From IMG/VR virus record IMGVR_UViG_3300017714_000171, positions 1 to 23,849 of that record: a stretch of 23,849 nucleotides of DNA; one strand, 5' to 3'. Shown piece by piece: positions 16,672 through 23,849 of the stretch. Positions within the stretch are counted from its first letter, which is position 1; the number at the start of each line of letters is the position of its first letter. The DNA is from a virus. A program made the translations under genes and the position numbers. The notes under the pieces were generated by a model. That model was not told where the DNA came from. It worked only from the letters and a program-made list of their open reading frames with translations, and did not search any database.

Positions 16672-18528
16672 TTAATAGGATACCACGCGTCCCTTAATAT
16701 CTTGTTCGGGGTATTTTACTTCAAATATAGATGGATCAATGGATGGATAAAGTACACCATCTATTGTAGCACCCTCAATATCATAACCATATTCAGAATA
16801 TCCATTATCTACACCACTAAGATTATTAAAATATACATTTTTAACAGTTTGAACACCTTCAATAACATCTAGAGCTGCATAAATATCCCTAAATATAATA
16901 GGTTGATTTATTTGCCATCTATTAATACTAAAAAAGGTTGTTAAAGTGTTAATACATCTTAAAATTACTTCATTACTATTATAGTTAGGTAATACAATAA
17001 TTTCAAAATTTACCCCAATATTAATAATATATCCATTTTTTATTGAAACAGCATCATTAATCATACGATATTGAGAGAGATATGTTTTAAGGTTATTTTT
17101 CAAAGCTTCGGAAGGTTGTCTTAAATGTCTAGATCTATCATAAGAAAGACAGTATAAATCCAATGCAGCAATTTTTTCTTCTGGTGTTGTATTATTAGCT
17201 AATTTTGGAGAAGCAAAAACTTTAGCAATTGAACCATATTTAGAAGGTAAACTTAAAGCTCTAACTAAATAATCATCTTGTGTTACAGTTCTTGCTTGTG
17301 AATTAAACTGAGCCATAGAGTTTTGTCTAATTTCTTCTGCGGAATCTCCATCACCACCACCATCTGCAGCTATGGGGTTATTTATTTGAATTGAATTAAA
17401 TACGTAATTAGCAGTAGTAGGATCTAATTCATTACTAATAAATGAAAACTCACTAGATTGTAATTGGTTAAGTACATTTGCTTGAACATTTGCTTGAACT
17501 CCACCTCCAGTTAAATATCTAATAGATAATGTTGTATTAGATGGAGATATACCATAACTATCTGTAAATAAGAAATTTGATGGTGAAAATGATGTGGTTA
17601 ATTTATTTTCTTCAAATGGCAATCCTAACCCTACATTATCTGGATTTGGGACTATAGTCTCATCATTATTATTAACAACTCCAGAACCAAATTGGATTTG
17701 TAAAGTTGAAGGGCCTATAAAACGAGTTGCAAATCTTCTATCTGCTTGTTTTAGTCTAAGTAAATAAGGGGCATCATCTGCATCTTCAGTAAAATTAGGA
17801 TCATTTGTATTAGTATTTCTAATAGAATCAAATACAACATCTTGTGCTAAATAATCTACTTCATACCATTCATTACCATCACTATCAAAACAATCTAAAA
17901 TTTCAACGATATTAGATGCATTAATTTCTACTGTTTGAAATTGTTGGGGACTACCAAATGAAAAATCTTGAACATTTATTAAAGATGATACAGCACTTCT
18001 TGTTTTCTTTAAAAGAAAATATTCTGGATTATTTCCATTTACACTATATACTGTAACTTCTGTTGGGTCATTTGAACTTGAAAAACTAAAATCTACACTA
18101 GTATTTATTAAAAATGGGGAGATTGATTGTAATTCTGAACCTATTTGTGCTTGTGCTGGTAATTGAACAGCATAAGAAAAATCAGGGATATAAACTGATC
18201 CACTTAAAATTGAAGGTACTTGTTGATAAAATTCAATATCAACAGAAGATACATTAGTTACATTAGGTCGATACCCCATCATGTAAGCTAAATTATATAA
18301 ATTATTTTCTTGACGAGCAAACTGAAGGAAATTTTCTTGAATTTGGTTATCTAAATAAAATGAAAGAACATCACCAACATATGAAGCCATTTCCATAAAC
18401 ATCATACCTGGGGATGATGGGGTAAAATCTGTATAAGTATTAGGATAATAAGTTTTGGCGTACTCAACTAACTGTTGATTAAGTGTTGAAAAATCCTTAT
18501 TTAAATATTTTATATTTTTAGTTTCCAT
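16672..18528 (-). CDS. Baseplate wedge protein, gp6-like (baseplate J family)
   Basis: A 618-aa protein. The N-terminus is characteristic of T4 gp6-type wedge proteins: YLNKDFSTLNQQLVEYAKTY, then TDFTPSSPGMMFMEMASYVGDVLSFYLD, then EARQ-like FLQFARQENNLYNLAYMMGYRP. The central part has the baseplate-J elements SAEEIRQNSMAQFNSQARTV and DYLVRALSLPSKYGSI. The C-terminal region (LNNLKTYLSQYRMINDAVSI, RDIYAALDVIEGVQTVKNV) is the conserved gp6 tail. In T4, gp6 forms the inner ring that holds the six wedges together and, with gp25 and gp53, links to the sheath. It begins directly after the gp25-like stop with no gap, the same pairing as in T4 and cyanophages. A very secure functional call. Confidence 0.9.
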   Translation of the reverse strand: METKNIKYLNKDFSTLNQQLVEYAKTYYPNTYTDFTPSSPGMMFMEMASYVGDVLSFYLDNQIQENFLQFARQENNLYNLAYMMGYRPNVTNVSSVDIEFYQQVPSILSGSVYIPDFSYAVQLPAQAQIGSELQSISPFLINTSVDFSFSSSNDPTEVTVYSVNGNNPEYFLLKKTRSAVSSLINVQDFSFGSPQQFQTVEINASNIVEILDCFDSDGNEWYEVDYLAQDVVFDSIRNTNTNDPNFTEDADDAPYLLRLKQADRRFATRFIGPSTLQIQFGSGVVNNNDETIVPNPDNVGLGLPFEENKLTTSFSPSNFLFTDSYGISPSNTTLSIRYLTGGGVQANVQANVLNQLQSSEFSFISNELDPTTANYVFNSIQINNPIAADGGGDGDSAEEIRQNSMAQFNSQARTVTQDDYLVRALSLPSKYGSIAKVFASPKLANNTTPEEKIAALDLYCLSYDRSRHLRQPSEALKNNLKTYLSQYRMINDAVSIKNGYIINIGVNFEIIVLPNYNSNEVILRCINTLTTFFSINRWQINQPIIFRDIYAALDVIEGVQTVKNVYFNNLSGVDNGYSEYGYDIEGATIDGVLYPSIDPSIFEVKYPEQDIKGRVVSY

Positions 18529-18936
18529 TTATTCAAATGTTAAATTTAGTTCGTCTGTTATTCCAAATGATTTTATACTATATGAAATAGTTACTCTAAT
18601 AGTATTAAGATCTTCACTTCCTATTACATTTATCCCATCTAAATTAATATTTGGAAAATTTTGCCTCATTTCAAATGATATTTTTTCTTTTAAAAGATCA
18701 TAATCAGATTCAGTTGCTGTTTGAAATATATCTTCTCTTAAATTAGCCCCAAAATTTGGGCGAAAAGGTCTTTCACCTTTATTTGTTAAAAAAAAGTTTA
18801 TTAAGTTTGATTTAGTTTGATCTTTTGTAGTAAAATTTTGATTAAAGACAGCATTAGCATTAAAAGGTAATCCAACACCTAATGCTTGATTCTTATTAAG
18901 ATCAGCTGGGAATCTATTTGCTATTCTTTGTGCCAT
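18529..18936 (-). CDS. Baseplate wedge protein, gp25-like
   Basis: A 135-aa protein of the GPW/gp25 family. The hallmark is TNKGERPFRPNFGANLRE, the conserved G-E-R/EPR-type motif that lies at the sheath-baseplate junction, followed by FQTATESDYDLLKEKI and a C-terminal beta stretch (NTIRVTISYSIKS). In T4, and in related contractile injection systems, gp25 sits at the wedge core and starts sheath polymerisation together with gp6 and gp53. The length matches the family (about 130 aa). It overlaps the 111-aa gene by 1 bp (the ATG shares the stop's last base) and abuts the gp6-like gene. Secure. Confidence 0.92.
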   Translation of the reverse strand: MAQRIANRFPADLNKNQALGVGLPFNANAVFNQNFTTKDQTKSNLINFFLTNKGERPFRPNFGANLREDIFQTATESDYDLLKEKISFEMRQNFPNINLDGINVIGSEDLNTIRVTISYSIKSFGITDELNLTFE

Positions 18937-19271
18937 TATTTATTATTTAAAAGACTCATAATTTGATCCATTCCTAAATCTCCTTCAGGTAAAGCACCAT
19001 TTGCAGGATCTACAGGTCTTGGAACAAACTTTCCTGGGGAATTTGTTGTATGAGTTGATCCTCCACCCATCATTTCATCCATAATGTTTTTATATTCTGC
19101 CTTAGCATTAATTGTAGGTTGAGAAGATAGTTGTGGGGTAGGTATCGAAACATTTTCTGATACTACAGTTTTAGGTGAGCGAACAGCTTCTAAAAGAATA
19201 TCTTTTAATTCTTCTTGAATAGCTTCTTTAACAGCTTCTTTGATCATTTTTTTAAGTTCTGTAGACTTCAT
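18936..19271 (-). CDS. Small protein with amphipathic helix leader, between spike and gp25 genes
   Basis: A 111-aa protein. Residues 1-30 form a strongly amphipathic Lys/Glu helix (MKSTELKKMIKEAVKEAIQE, then ELKDILLEAV), ending in LLE at 26-28 followed by Ala. The rest is Ser/Pro/Gly-rich and probably flexible, with a small helix AEYKNIMDEMM and a C-terminal GDLGMDQIMSLLNN. I do not recognise the family. Similar helix leaders recur on proteins of related phages, as I recall. It leads a transcription unit: a TAATATTTATAA copy lies 11 nt upstream and the gp25-like gene overlaps it by 1 bp. Candidate roles are an internal head protein processed after LLE or a minor baseplate protein. Neither is proven. 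Confidence 0.55.
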   Translation of the reverse strand: MKSTELKKMIKEAVKEAIQEELKDILLEAVRSPKTVVSENVSIPTPQLSSQPTINAKAEYKNIMDEMMGGGSTHTTNSPGKFVPRPVDPANGALPEGDLGMDQIMSLLNNK

Positions 19272-19282
19272 TGTATTTTTGA

Positions 19283-19294
19283 TTATAAATATTA
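19283..19294 (-). promoter_or_regulatory. Putative late promoter motif upstream of the 111-aa / gp25 / gp6 unit
   Basis: Coding strand TAATATTTATAA followed by T, 11 nt before the ATG at 19271, in the 38-bp gap after the 527-aa gene. Exact copy of the other four. Function is inferred from recurrence and spacing. Confidence 0.6.
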
Positions 19295-19309
19295 AATTTT
19301 TAACTTATT

Positions 19310-20893
19310 TTATAGGATTGTTGATGAAACAAATGTCCATTTTTGGAATAATGGATCCCAACGATATGTGTCTTTTTGTATTTTATTCCTTATTTCTATT
19401 TTTTTATCTCTAAATTCAGTTTTATTTCCACCCCCACTTGAAAATGGAGCATAAGAAATTGTATGTTTTACCCATTTGTCAGAGGTTCCTCCTAAAAATC
19501 TCCAGGCTTGACCCCTCCTAAATACAACTTCCCCATTTACTGAGCCTGGTCGTCCAATAGGAGAATATAAATTACTATTCCCACCACCAAAACTAGTTGC
19601 ATTGGCAACACCTGCAATTGTAGATACTGAAGTTTCAGTTGATTGGGTTGATACTTCACTTACTTTTTGTTTAAGAGTTTTAAAATTTTCATTAGCAAAT
19701 GTTAATATATCTTTTATTTGTTTAAGTTTTTTATTTAATTTTACTTTTTTAGGGGTTGATGATGAGGTAGTTATTCCTTTTGTTTCAAGAAATTTATCAT
19801 TTGAAGCTTTAACAGGATCTATTGTTTTTAATGCCTCATATGCTGAAATTGTTATATTATATAATTGTCTTATTTCTGGGAGTGCTTTATGTTGGTCTCT
19901 TTTTGATACTCCAAAAAATACAGTACTAACTTTTTTAAGGAATTCTCTTTCTCTAAAACCTGCTTGAACTTTTTGGAGTTCATAATTTTCTTCTATTTCA
20001 ATTTCTTGTAATTTAGCTTCATTAGCTAATCTAGCTAATTCTAATGAATCAGTTTGATTAATTTGAAATTGAATAGCATCTATTAATACTTGAGTTGATG
20101 AACTAAAGGAAAAAGGTGTTACTATTTTTACTCCTTCTTCATTAGTTCCAATTGCTCTACGGCTAGGAAATGAAAATTGATTTCCTGCATCATTATCTAA
20201 TATAATAGTAAATCCTTTATAAACTATAGGATTATTAGAATTTGGACTTAACCTACTTTCTAAAGTTTCATTAACATCTGTATTTTCACCTTCAGCACTA
20301 TTATTGGGGTTATTACTACTCCCTGTAGTATCTTGTGAAGATAAATCTATACCTAAATTTTGAAAAAATTCTTCTTTTTCTAGATCTGTCATTCCTTCAG
20401 TTTCGGATTGCAAACACCCTGCAAGTAACCCATCTAATGCTGCTAATTTTGCATTAACATTTGCTAATGTACTAGTTATAATTTCTAATGATGGAGCAAT
20501 TTGTGAAGTTACACCACCAAATTCTTTAAGTAAAACCCCTAAAATATCTAAAGTATCTGAAAATCCATTAATAACATTAAGAGGGATACCTACACCCGGA
20601 GGAACGGAAGTTGGTAATGGGAGTGCTTTAATTAAAGTTACCCCAGCTTTAACTCCTGTTACTATACCATCTATAGTATTACCTGTACTGCTTAAAGATG
20701 TTAATGATGTTTCAATTTGTGTAACAGCTTGGGATAATTGATTTTTTTGTTCAAGAATTTTATCTAACTCCGCTTTTGGGGGACATACACCTTCAAATCT
20801 AGCTATAATAGGATCTATTGCTAATTCAAATTTTACCGCAGATTTAACTGCATTTTTTACTAAAAGTGCTACTATACCTCCAAGACCTGCCAT
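19310..20893 (-). CDS. Structural protein between spike and wedge genes, unassigned
   Basis: A 527-aa protein. The N-terminal ~180 residues are mostly helical with a hydrophobic start (LGGIVALLVKNAVKSAV), then FEGVCPPKAELDKILEQKNQ and long Ser/Thr/Leu helices. Residues ~280-345 and ~375-415 have coiled-coil-like charge patterns (ELARLANEAKLQEIEIEENY, KLNKKLKQIKDILTFANENF). The last ~80 residues are a compact aromatic beta domain (VFRRGQAWRFLGG, RWDPLFQKWTFVSS). There is no enzyme motif. It overlaps the spike gene by 1 bp (ATG/stop), so it is likely made in step with the spike and is a candidate baseplate hub or spike-associated protein. Its helical N-terminus could suggest a short tape-measure-like role, but it is far too short to set a myovirus tail length alone. 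The family is not recognised. Confidence 0.6.
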   Translation of the reverse strand: MAGLGGIVALLVKNAVKSAVKFELAIDPIIARFEGVCPPKAELDKILEQKNQLSQAVTQIETSLTSLSSTGNTIDGIVTGVKAGVTLIKALPLPTSVPPGVGIPLNVINGFSDTLDILGVLLKEFGGVTSQIAPSLEIITSTLANVNAKLAALDGLLAGCLQSETEGMTDLEKEEFFQNLGIDLSSQDTTGSSNNPNNSAEGENTDVNETLESRLSPNSNNPIVYKGFTIILDNDAGNQFSFPSRRAIGTNEEGVKIVTPFSFSSSTQVLIDAIQFQINQTDSLELARLANEAKLQEIEIEENYELQKVQAGFREREFLKKVSTVFFGVSKRDQHKALPEIRQLYNITISAYEALKTIDPVKASNDKFLETKGITTSSSTPKKVKLNKKLKQIKDILTFANENFKTLKQKVSEVSTQSTETSVSTIAGVANATSFGGGNSNLYSPIGRPGSVNGEVVFRRGQAWRFLGGTSDKWVKHTISYAPFSSGGGNKTEFRDKKIEIRNKIQKDTYRWDPLFQKWTFVSSTIL

Positions 20894-22119
20894 TATATTG
20901 TTTTATTTTGTTTAGAAAGTAAAGTATTTAATTGTGCTTTATAACTAGTAAGTAATGTTTGGGATGCAACTGCTTGGGCATTTAATGGAGCAAAGGGAGC
21001 TCCTGGGGGTAATGAAACCAAAGCACTTAATTGGGTATTAATAGCATTCATTTCATCTATTAATTTACCCATAAGTTCAATTGTTTTATTTCCTAACATT
21101 AAAGCTTCAGTAGCATCTTTACTACCTAATAATATAGAACTCGCGTCTACTATATGTTCTTCAGTGTCTATATTCACGCTATCTACAGAATTCATGTTAA
21201 TCGACGTAGCTGAAGAAAGCATAATATGATCCGTTTTACTATTAAGTAATATGCGATCAGAATTAGCTATAACTTGTGTACCTACATATTGATTAGGTGT
21301 TTCTGGGGGTGTTGAATATGAATTATAATTTGAACTTGCTATTTCTATTGGTATTTGTTGTGTAGAAGTCATCCAAATAGATGATAAATCTTTATTTATA
21401 TCTTCTACTACAGGAACCCAACCATCTGGGTTATTATCTGGGTCTTCACCATTACGTAAAATGGTAATTGGGTCACCATTTTCACCAGTTTCAGACCAAT
21501 CATTTACTGATCCTGTAACTGTTGAACCAAACCTAACACTATTACCCCATCTACCCTCATATATTACATCACCTTCAAAAGGTAATAATGGGTTTATATT
21601 TGATCGTTCTACAAATGTAGAACCTAAATTAATTTCAGTACTACCATCTTCAATTCTTCTAACATTACCAGCAGCTGATGATGTATAATCTGCTTTTTGG
21701 TTTTCTTCTAGTGTTAAACCATTAGGTAAAGCATTATGGTGTTGACTATTCCAAACATTTATTGTATTAAAATAATATAATTCTTCACTTGTACCCCCTA
21801 ATTGGTTATTTGGGTTGGGGAGGGAAAAGGTATATACTATTTCATTTATAAGAGGGAGTTGTTTTGAATTTGATAATGCAGGTTTGGCTTTTTCATCAGA
21901 TGTTTGTTCCCCAAATACAGGTGCTTGAGTAGATTGAAAAAAAATTGTACCTAAACCATTCCAACCTCCAACTTCTTCAAATCTAGGATGTGAATCGTTT
22001 AAAACTATGTCTACAACTCTAACAGGGGAGATAGTTGTACCACCCCCACCTCCACTAGATGTATCACCTGGAGATATGATATCACTCCCTAACCCTGAAA
22101 GACCATATCTTAAATCCAT
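20893..22119 (-). CDS. Baseplate central spike protein, gp5-like without lysozyme domain
   Basis: A 408-aa protein. After a Gly-rich leader (residues 20-30), VRVVDIVLNDSHPRF and GGWNGLGTIFF (33-61) form an OB-fold start as in T4 gp5 and VgrG. FEGDVIYEGRWGNSVRFGST (181-200) is the conserved turn of phage spike hubs. At 287-333 there are alternating I/L-x-S/N repeats (RILLNSKTDHIMLSSATSIN, VNIDTEEHIVDASSILLGS), the pattern of the gp5 C-terminal triple-stranded beta-helix. The end is helical (ELMGKLIDEMNAINTQL). No lysozyme catalytic region lies between the OB fold and the helix, unlike T4 gp5. It would form the trimeric tip that pierces the outer membrane. It overlaps genes at both ends by 1 bp. 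Good confidence. Confidence 0.82.
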   Translation of the reverse strand: MDLRYGLSGLGSDIISPGDTSSGGGGGTTISPVRVVDIVLNDSHPRFEEVGGWNGLGTIFFQSTQAPVFGEQTSDEKAKPALSNSKQLPLINEIVYTFSLPNPNNQLGGTSEELYYFNTINVWNSQHHNALPNGLTLEENQKADYTSSAAGNVRRIEDGSTEINLGSTFVERSNINPLLPFEGDVIYEGRWGNSVRFGSTVTGSVNDWSETGENGDPITILRNGEDPDNNPDGWVPVVEDINKDLSSIWMTSTQQIPIEIASSNYNSYSTPPETPNQYVGTQVIANSDRILLNSKTDHIMLSSATSINMNSVDSVNIDTEEHIVDASSILLGSKDATEALMLGNKTIELMGKLIDEMNAINTQLSALVSLPPGAPFAPLNAQAVASQTLLTSYKAQLNTLLSKQNKTI

Positions 22120-22463
22120 TATTTTTTATTTTTATCTGCAATTTTATTTATCTCAGATAAAAGTTGATCTTTTTCTTCCTGTGAAATTCCAAAACTTTCA
22201 TCTCCATTTGCTTCAGCTTGTAAAGCACGTTGGACTATAGTAGTCATTCTAATAAGTAAATCATCATTTTTAACCCCAATATCCATATATTCTTTAATAA
22301 GGGGTACTATAAGAGTTGCATCTCCTATATCTGAAATAAGTGGTTTTAATTCGGTTATTAATGCACCGATTTGTCCTTCTTTTTTCTTTTGATTATTATA
22401 AATTTCTTCAAGAAGATCCGAAAATTTTTTCTTTCCAAATACTATTTTATCTAATTGTGACAT
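22119..22463 (-). CDS. Small helical protein of unknown function, between late sigma and spike genes
   Basis: A 114-aa protein, almost entirely helical, acidic/basic and without cysteines or membrane segments. Segments are GKKKFSDLLEEIYNNQKKKEG, LITELKPLISDIGDA, PLIKEYMDIGVKNDDLLIRM, TIVQRALQAEANG, and a charged end (SEINKIADKNKK). I do not recognise a named family. Position right after the gp55-like gene would be compatible with a late-transcription co-activator (T4 gp33), but no gp33 motif is visible, and a baseplate assembly role is as likely because it overlaps the spike gene by 1 bp. A TAATATTTATAA copy lies 20 nt upstream of the start, so it leads the spike unit. Confidence 0.5.
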   Translation of the reverse strand: MSQLDKIVFGKKKFSDLLEEIYNNQKKKEGQIGALITELKPLISDIGDATLIVPLIKEYMDIGVKNDDLLIRMTTIVQRALQAEANGDESFGISQEEKDQLLSEINKIADKNKK

Positions 22464-22483
22464 AATACATACATTCTAGTTTA

Positions 22484-22495
22484 TTATAAATATTA
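22484..22495 (-). promoter_or_regulatory. Putative late promoter motif upstream of the spike unit
   Basis: Coding strand TAATATTTATAA followed by T, 20 nt before the ATG at 22463, just past the gp55-like stop (TAG, 22501-22499). Its flanks, AGTTT on one side and AACT on the other, make it nearly palindromic. Exact copy of the other four motifs. Function is inferred. Confidence 0.55.
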
Positions 22496-22498
22496 AAA

Positions 22499-23224
22499 CT
22501 AAAAGTTTGTATATCCGTGTTCTAAATAAAATGTATAGTTCTTTTTAAAGATAGCATATAACTTATCTGCTATTTTTGTAATTTTAGGAGTTTTTACATT
22601 AACTTGTTCTCGAATAAAAATATACAATGCTTTTTTATTAAATATTTCAATGTTTTCTCTTTTTCGAAATAATTCTAATATGGCATCTGCTATTTTAGCA
22701 TCAATTTCTTTAGGAAATAATTCATAAATATTTTCAGTAACATATTCTACAAACTCTTCAATATAATCTGAAAGTGGGTCTCTAGCATCATCTGGAGATG
22801 GTGTATAAGAATGATTTGGATCTTCTAATAAATTTTCATAAGGAGATTTATCAATTCTTTTTTTATAATTTTTTTGATTTGATAATATTAAATATCTTTT
22901 TACTATAGTCCCAAAATAAGAATATGCTTTTGCTCCTCTGGTTGGGTCAAATAAATGTATTTTAGATAATAAAAATGTAATTACTTCATGTTGTAAATGT
23001 TCAATTTCATCTACTTCAGTGTAGTAAAACTTAAATGTATGGATTATATTTTCAGTAAGTTTAAAAAATGGATAGTGGATATGGTCTTGATATATTTTAC
23101 TTCTTTCTTCTTCATCGACTGTAGCGTCTAAACCATTATATTTAACAATAGCATCTTCTGTTTCCTGAGTAAAATAATTTTTTGACTTAGGCCTCCTTTT
23201 CTTTTTCCTTATAATTGAATCCAT
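22499..23224 (-). CDS. Late-transcription sigma factor, T4 gp55-like
   Basis: A 241-aa protein. Residues ~55-125 form a sigma-70 region 2-like block: FFKLTENIIHTFKFYY, EIEHLQHEVITFLLSKIH, LFDPTRGAKAYSYFGTIVKR and YLILSNQKNYKKR. This matches the core-binding and promoter-melting region of T4 gp55, which reads FDETKYKNPHAYITQ at the equivalent place. Residues ~208-231 (VNVKTPKITKIADKLYAIFK) look like a short helix-turn-helix end. It is longer than T4 gp55 (185 aa). The N-terminus is very basic (RKKKRRPKSK). In T4, gp55 directs host RNA polymerase to late promoters of TATAAATA type. It overlaps the upstream gene by 1 bp, and the first putative late motif follows immediately. Confident on sigma family; the gp55 role is likely. 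Confidence 0.8.
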   Translation of the reverse strand: MDSIIRKKKRRPKSKNYFTQETEDAIVKYNGLDATVDEEERSKIYQDHIHYPFFKLTENIIHTFKFYYTEVDEIEHLQHEVITFLLSKIHLFDPTRGAKAYSYFGTIVKRYLILSNQKNYKKRIDKSPYENLLEDPNHSYTPSPDDARDPLSDYIEEFVEYVTENIYELFPKEIDAKIADAILELFRKRENIEIFNKKALYIFIREQVNVKTPKITKIADKLYAIFKKNYTFYLEHGYTNF

Positions 23225-23505
23225 TACATATCTTTAATTCTAAACTCATTCAAAATCATTTGAAGTTTTTGTATTTCTTTAAAAAACCATCCAATTTCAT
23301 CATCTGATTTGAATAATCCTTTTTCGTCAATTACTTTTAAACGTTTATCTGATTCCTCAATAGCTGTTGTTAGCTTATTTAGATATTTCATATATCCTAC
23401 TAAAATATCCTCTTGTTTTTCATTTTTACGCATTAAGTTAAAAGTCGTAAACCCAAGGAGTACGACTATAACTGATAAAATTGATATTATTACTGTTGTG
23501 ATCAT
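23224..23505 (-). CDS. Small single-pass membrane protein with coiled coil
   Basis: A 93-aa protein. Residues ~3-22 (TTVIISILSVIVVLLGFTTF) are one strongly hydrophobic transmembrane helix starting right at the N-terminus, followed by basic NLMRKNEK, so the C-terminal part should be in the cytoplasm. The rest is a charged helix with coiled-coil tendency (KLTTAIEESDKRLKVIDEKG, GWFFKEIQKLQMILNEF). There is no lipobox, holin-like second helix or enzyme motif. It overlaps the HD hydrolase by 4 bp and the sigma gene by 1 bp. It could tether or modulate the host envelope or the polymerase, but nothing in the sequence says which. Existence as a gene is well supported by overlap and composition; function unknown. 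Confidence 0.6.
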   Translation of the reverse strand: MITTVIISILSVIVVLLGFTTFNLMRKNEKQEDILVGYMKYLNKLTTAIEESDKRLKVIDEKGLFKSDDEIGWFFKEIQKLQMILNEFRIKDM

Positions 23506-23849
23506 AACTTATCAAATAAATTTTTCAACCCTTCACTTTTAATTTCACCTAAGGCTTTATTTTTTGTAGAAGCAATGTGTTGTTTTTTATTATTGTTACC
23601 CAATGTAAAATTACTCTTGCTAGCATCCAAGTTATTCTTAAATTTAGGTAACCATTCAATTTCAAACTCAATTCTTGCTGCCATCATATCTGCCTGATGT
23701 AGTATAAATGGTAGTGAAGTTCTTGGTTTAGTTTCTGGCATAAATGATTTTAGATACTTTTCATTTGCTGGATCATATAAACCATCATGTGTTTGAATAG
23801 CCATCATTTCATTAAATGTATACTTAACATCATGTTCCTGGAGTAAAAA
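23502..23849 (-). CDS. HD-domain metal-dependent hydrolase, C-terminal part (5'-truncated by window edge)
   Basis: The frame remains open beyond the internal Met-Met at 23807 to the window edge (upstream residues read LLQEHDVKYTFNE), so the true start lies outside. The visible part has EMMAIQTHDGLYDPAN, the typical last third of phage HD phosphohydrolases, with LPFILHQADMMAARIE giving the final metal-binding Asp of the HD fold, then a basic, flexible end. Such phage enzymes often act on nucleotides (5'-nucleotidase or dNTP hydrolase type). The catalytic HD pair itself is upstream of the window, so activity cannot be judged. It overlaps the membrane-protein gene by 4 bp (ATGA). From memory, HD hydrolases are frequent near late-gene regulators in marine T4-like phages. 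Confidence 0.7.
   Translation of the reverse strand, partial: FLLQEHDVKYTFNEMMAIQTHDGLYDPANEKYLKSFMPETKPRTSLPFILHQADMMAARIEFEIEWLPKFKNNLDASKSNFTLGNNNKKQHIASTKNKALGEIKSEGLKNLFDKL

Noticed and set aside
19602-19967. 121-aa open frame on the plus strand opposite the 527-aa gene
   Set aside because: It lies fully antisense to a longer coding frame that has overlap-coupled ends; composition is that of a reverse-complement shadow. The other plus-strand frames (for example 295-576, 2148-2459 and 8593-8871) were rejected for the same reason.
22478-22504. Imperfect palindrome as an intrinsic terminator after the sigma gene
   Set aside because: The stem is A/T-only and imperfect, without a G+C-rich stem and T-tract; the shared 12-mer explains the sequence better.
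23224-23505. Holin or spanin role for the 93-aa membrane protein
   Set aside because: There is one N-terminal membrane helix only, with no lipobox partner and no endolysin beside it; the evidence is insufficient.

Overview
The window is a piece of an A+T-rich, tailed-phage genome with a T4-like (contractile-tail) virion module. Every credible gene lies on the minus strand, so transcription runs from the right edge to the left edge. Genes are packed with 1-4 bp overlaps or gaps of a few bases; the largest gap is 77 bp, so there is no gene-free stretch over 300 bases. I see no tRNA, CRISPR array, insertion sequence or integrase. Start codons are preceded by A/T-rich leaders rather than AGGAGG-type Shine-Dalgarno sequences. 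That, together with the low G+C and resemblance (from memory) to proteins of uncultured marine T4-like phages, suggests a phage of a marine Bacteroidota (flavobacterial) host. The host is an inference.

Layout in transcription order (right to left): (1) the C-terminal end of an HD-domain hydrolase, a small membrane protein, and a gp55-like late sigma factor; (2) a small hypothetical protein, a gp5-like central spike without a lysozyme domain, and a 527-aa structural protein; (3) a 111-aa helix-leader protein, gp25-like and gp6-like baseplate wedge proteins; (4) a 350-aa low-complexity repeat protein, a 395-aa structural protein, a 141-aa coiled-coil protein and a giant 2110-aa tail/baseplate protein with a LamG-like domain; (5) a 218-aa conserved structural protein, two paralogous structural proteins, and a GIY-YIG nuclease; (6) a DnaG/gp61-type primase and a PD-(D/E)XK exonuclease; (7) a P-loop kinase and a multidomain protein (nucleotidyltransferase + LETM1-like segment + HExxH metallopeptidase) that runs off the left edge. 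That last gene has an ATG at 1484 and stays open to base 1.

The most interesting structure is a near-identical motif, TAATATTTATAA on the coding strand, found in five of the six intergenic gaps of 20 bp or more, 11-20 nt upstream of the next start codon. It divides the window into plausible late transcription units. It precedes all the virion blocks and also the kinase/metallopeptidase pair, but not the primase/exonuclease pair. The kinase, the metallopeptidase fusion and the 111-aa protein all begin with a short amphipathic helix ending in an L-x-E tripeptide, similar to the capsid-targeting sequences that T4 prohead protease removes from internal head proteins. Together these suggest that the left-hand enzymes are made late and may be packaged in the head and delivered into the host. 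This is a hypothesis, not shown by the sequence alone.
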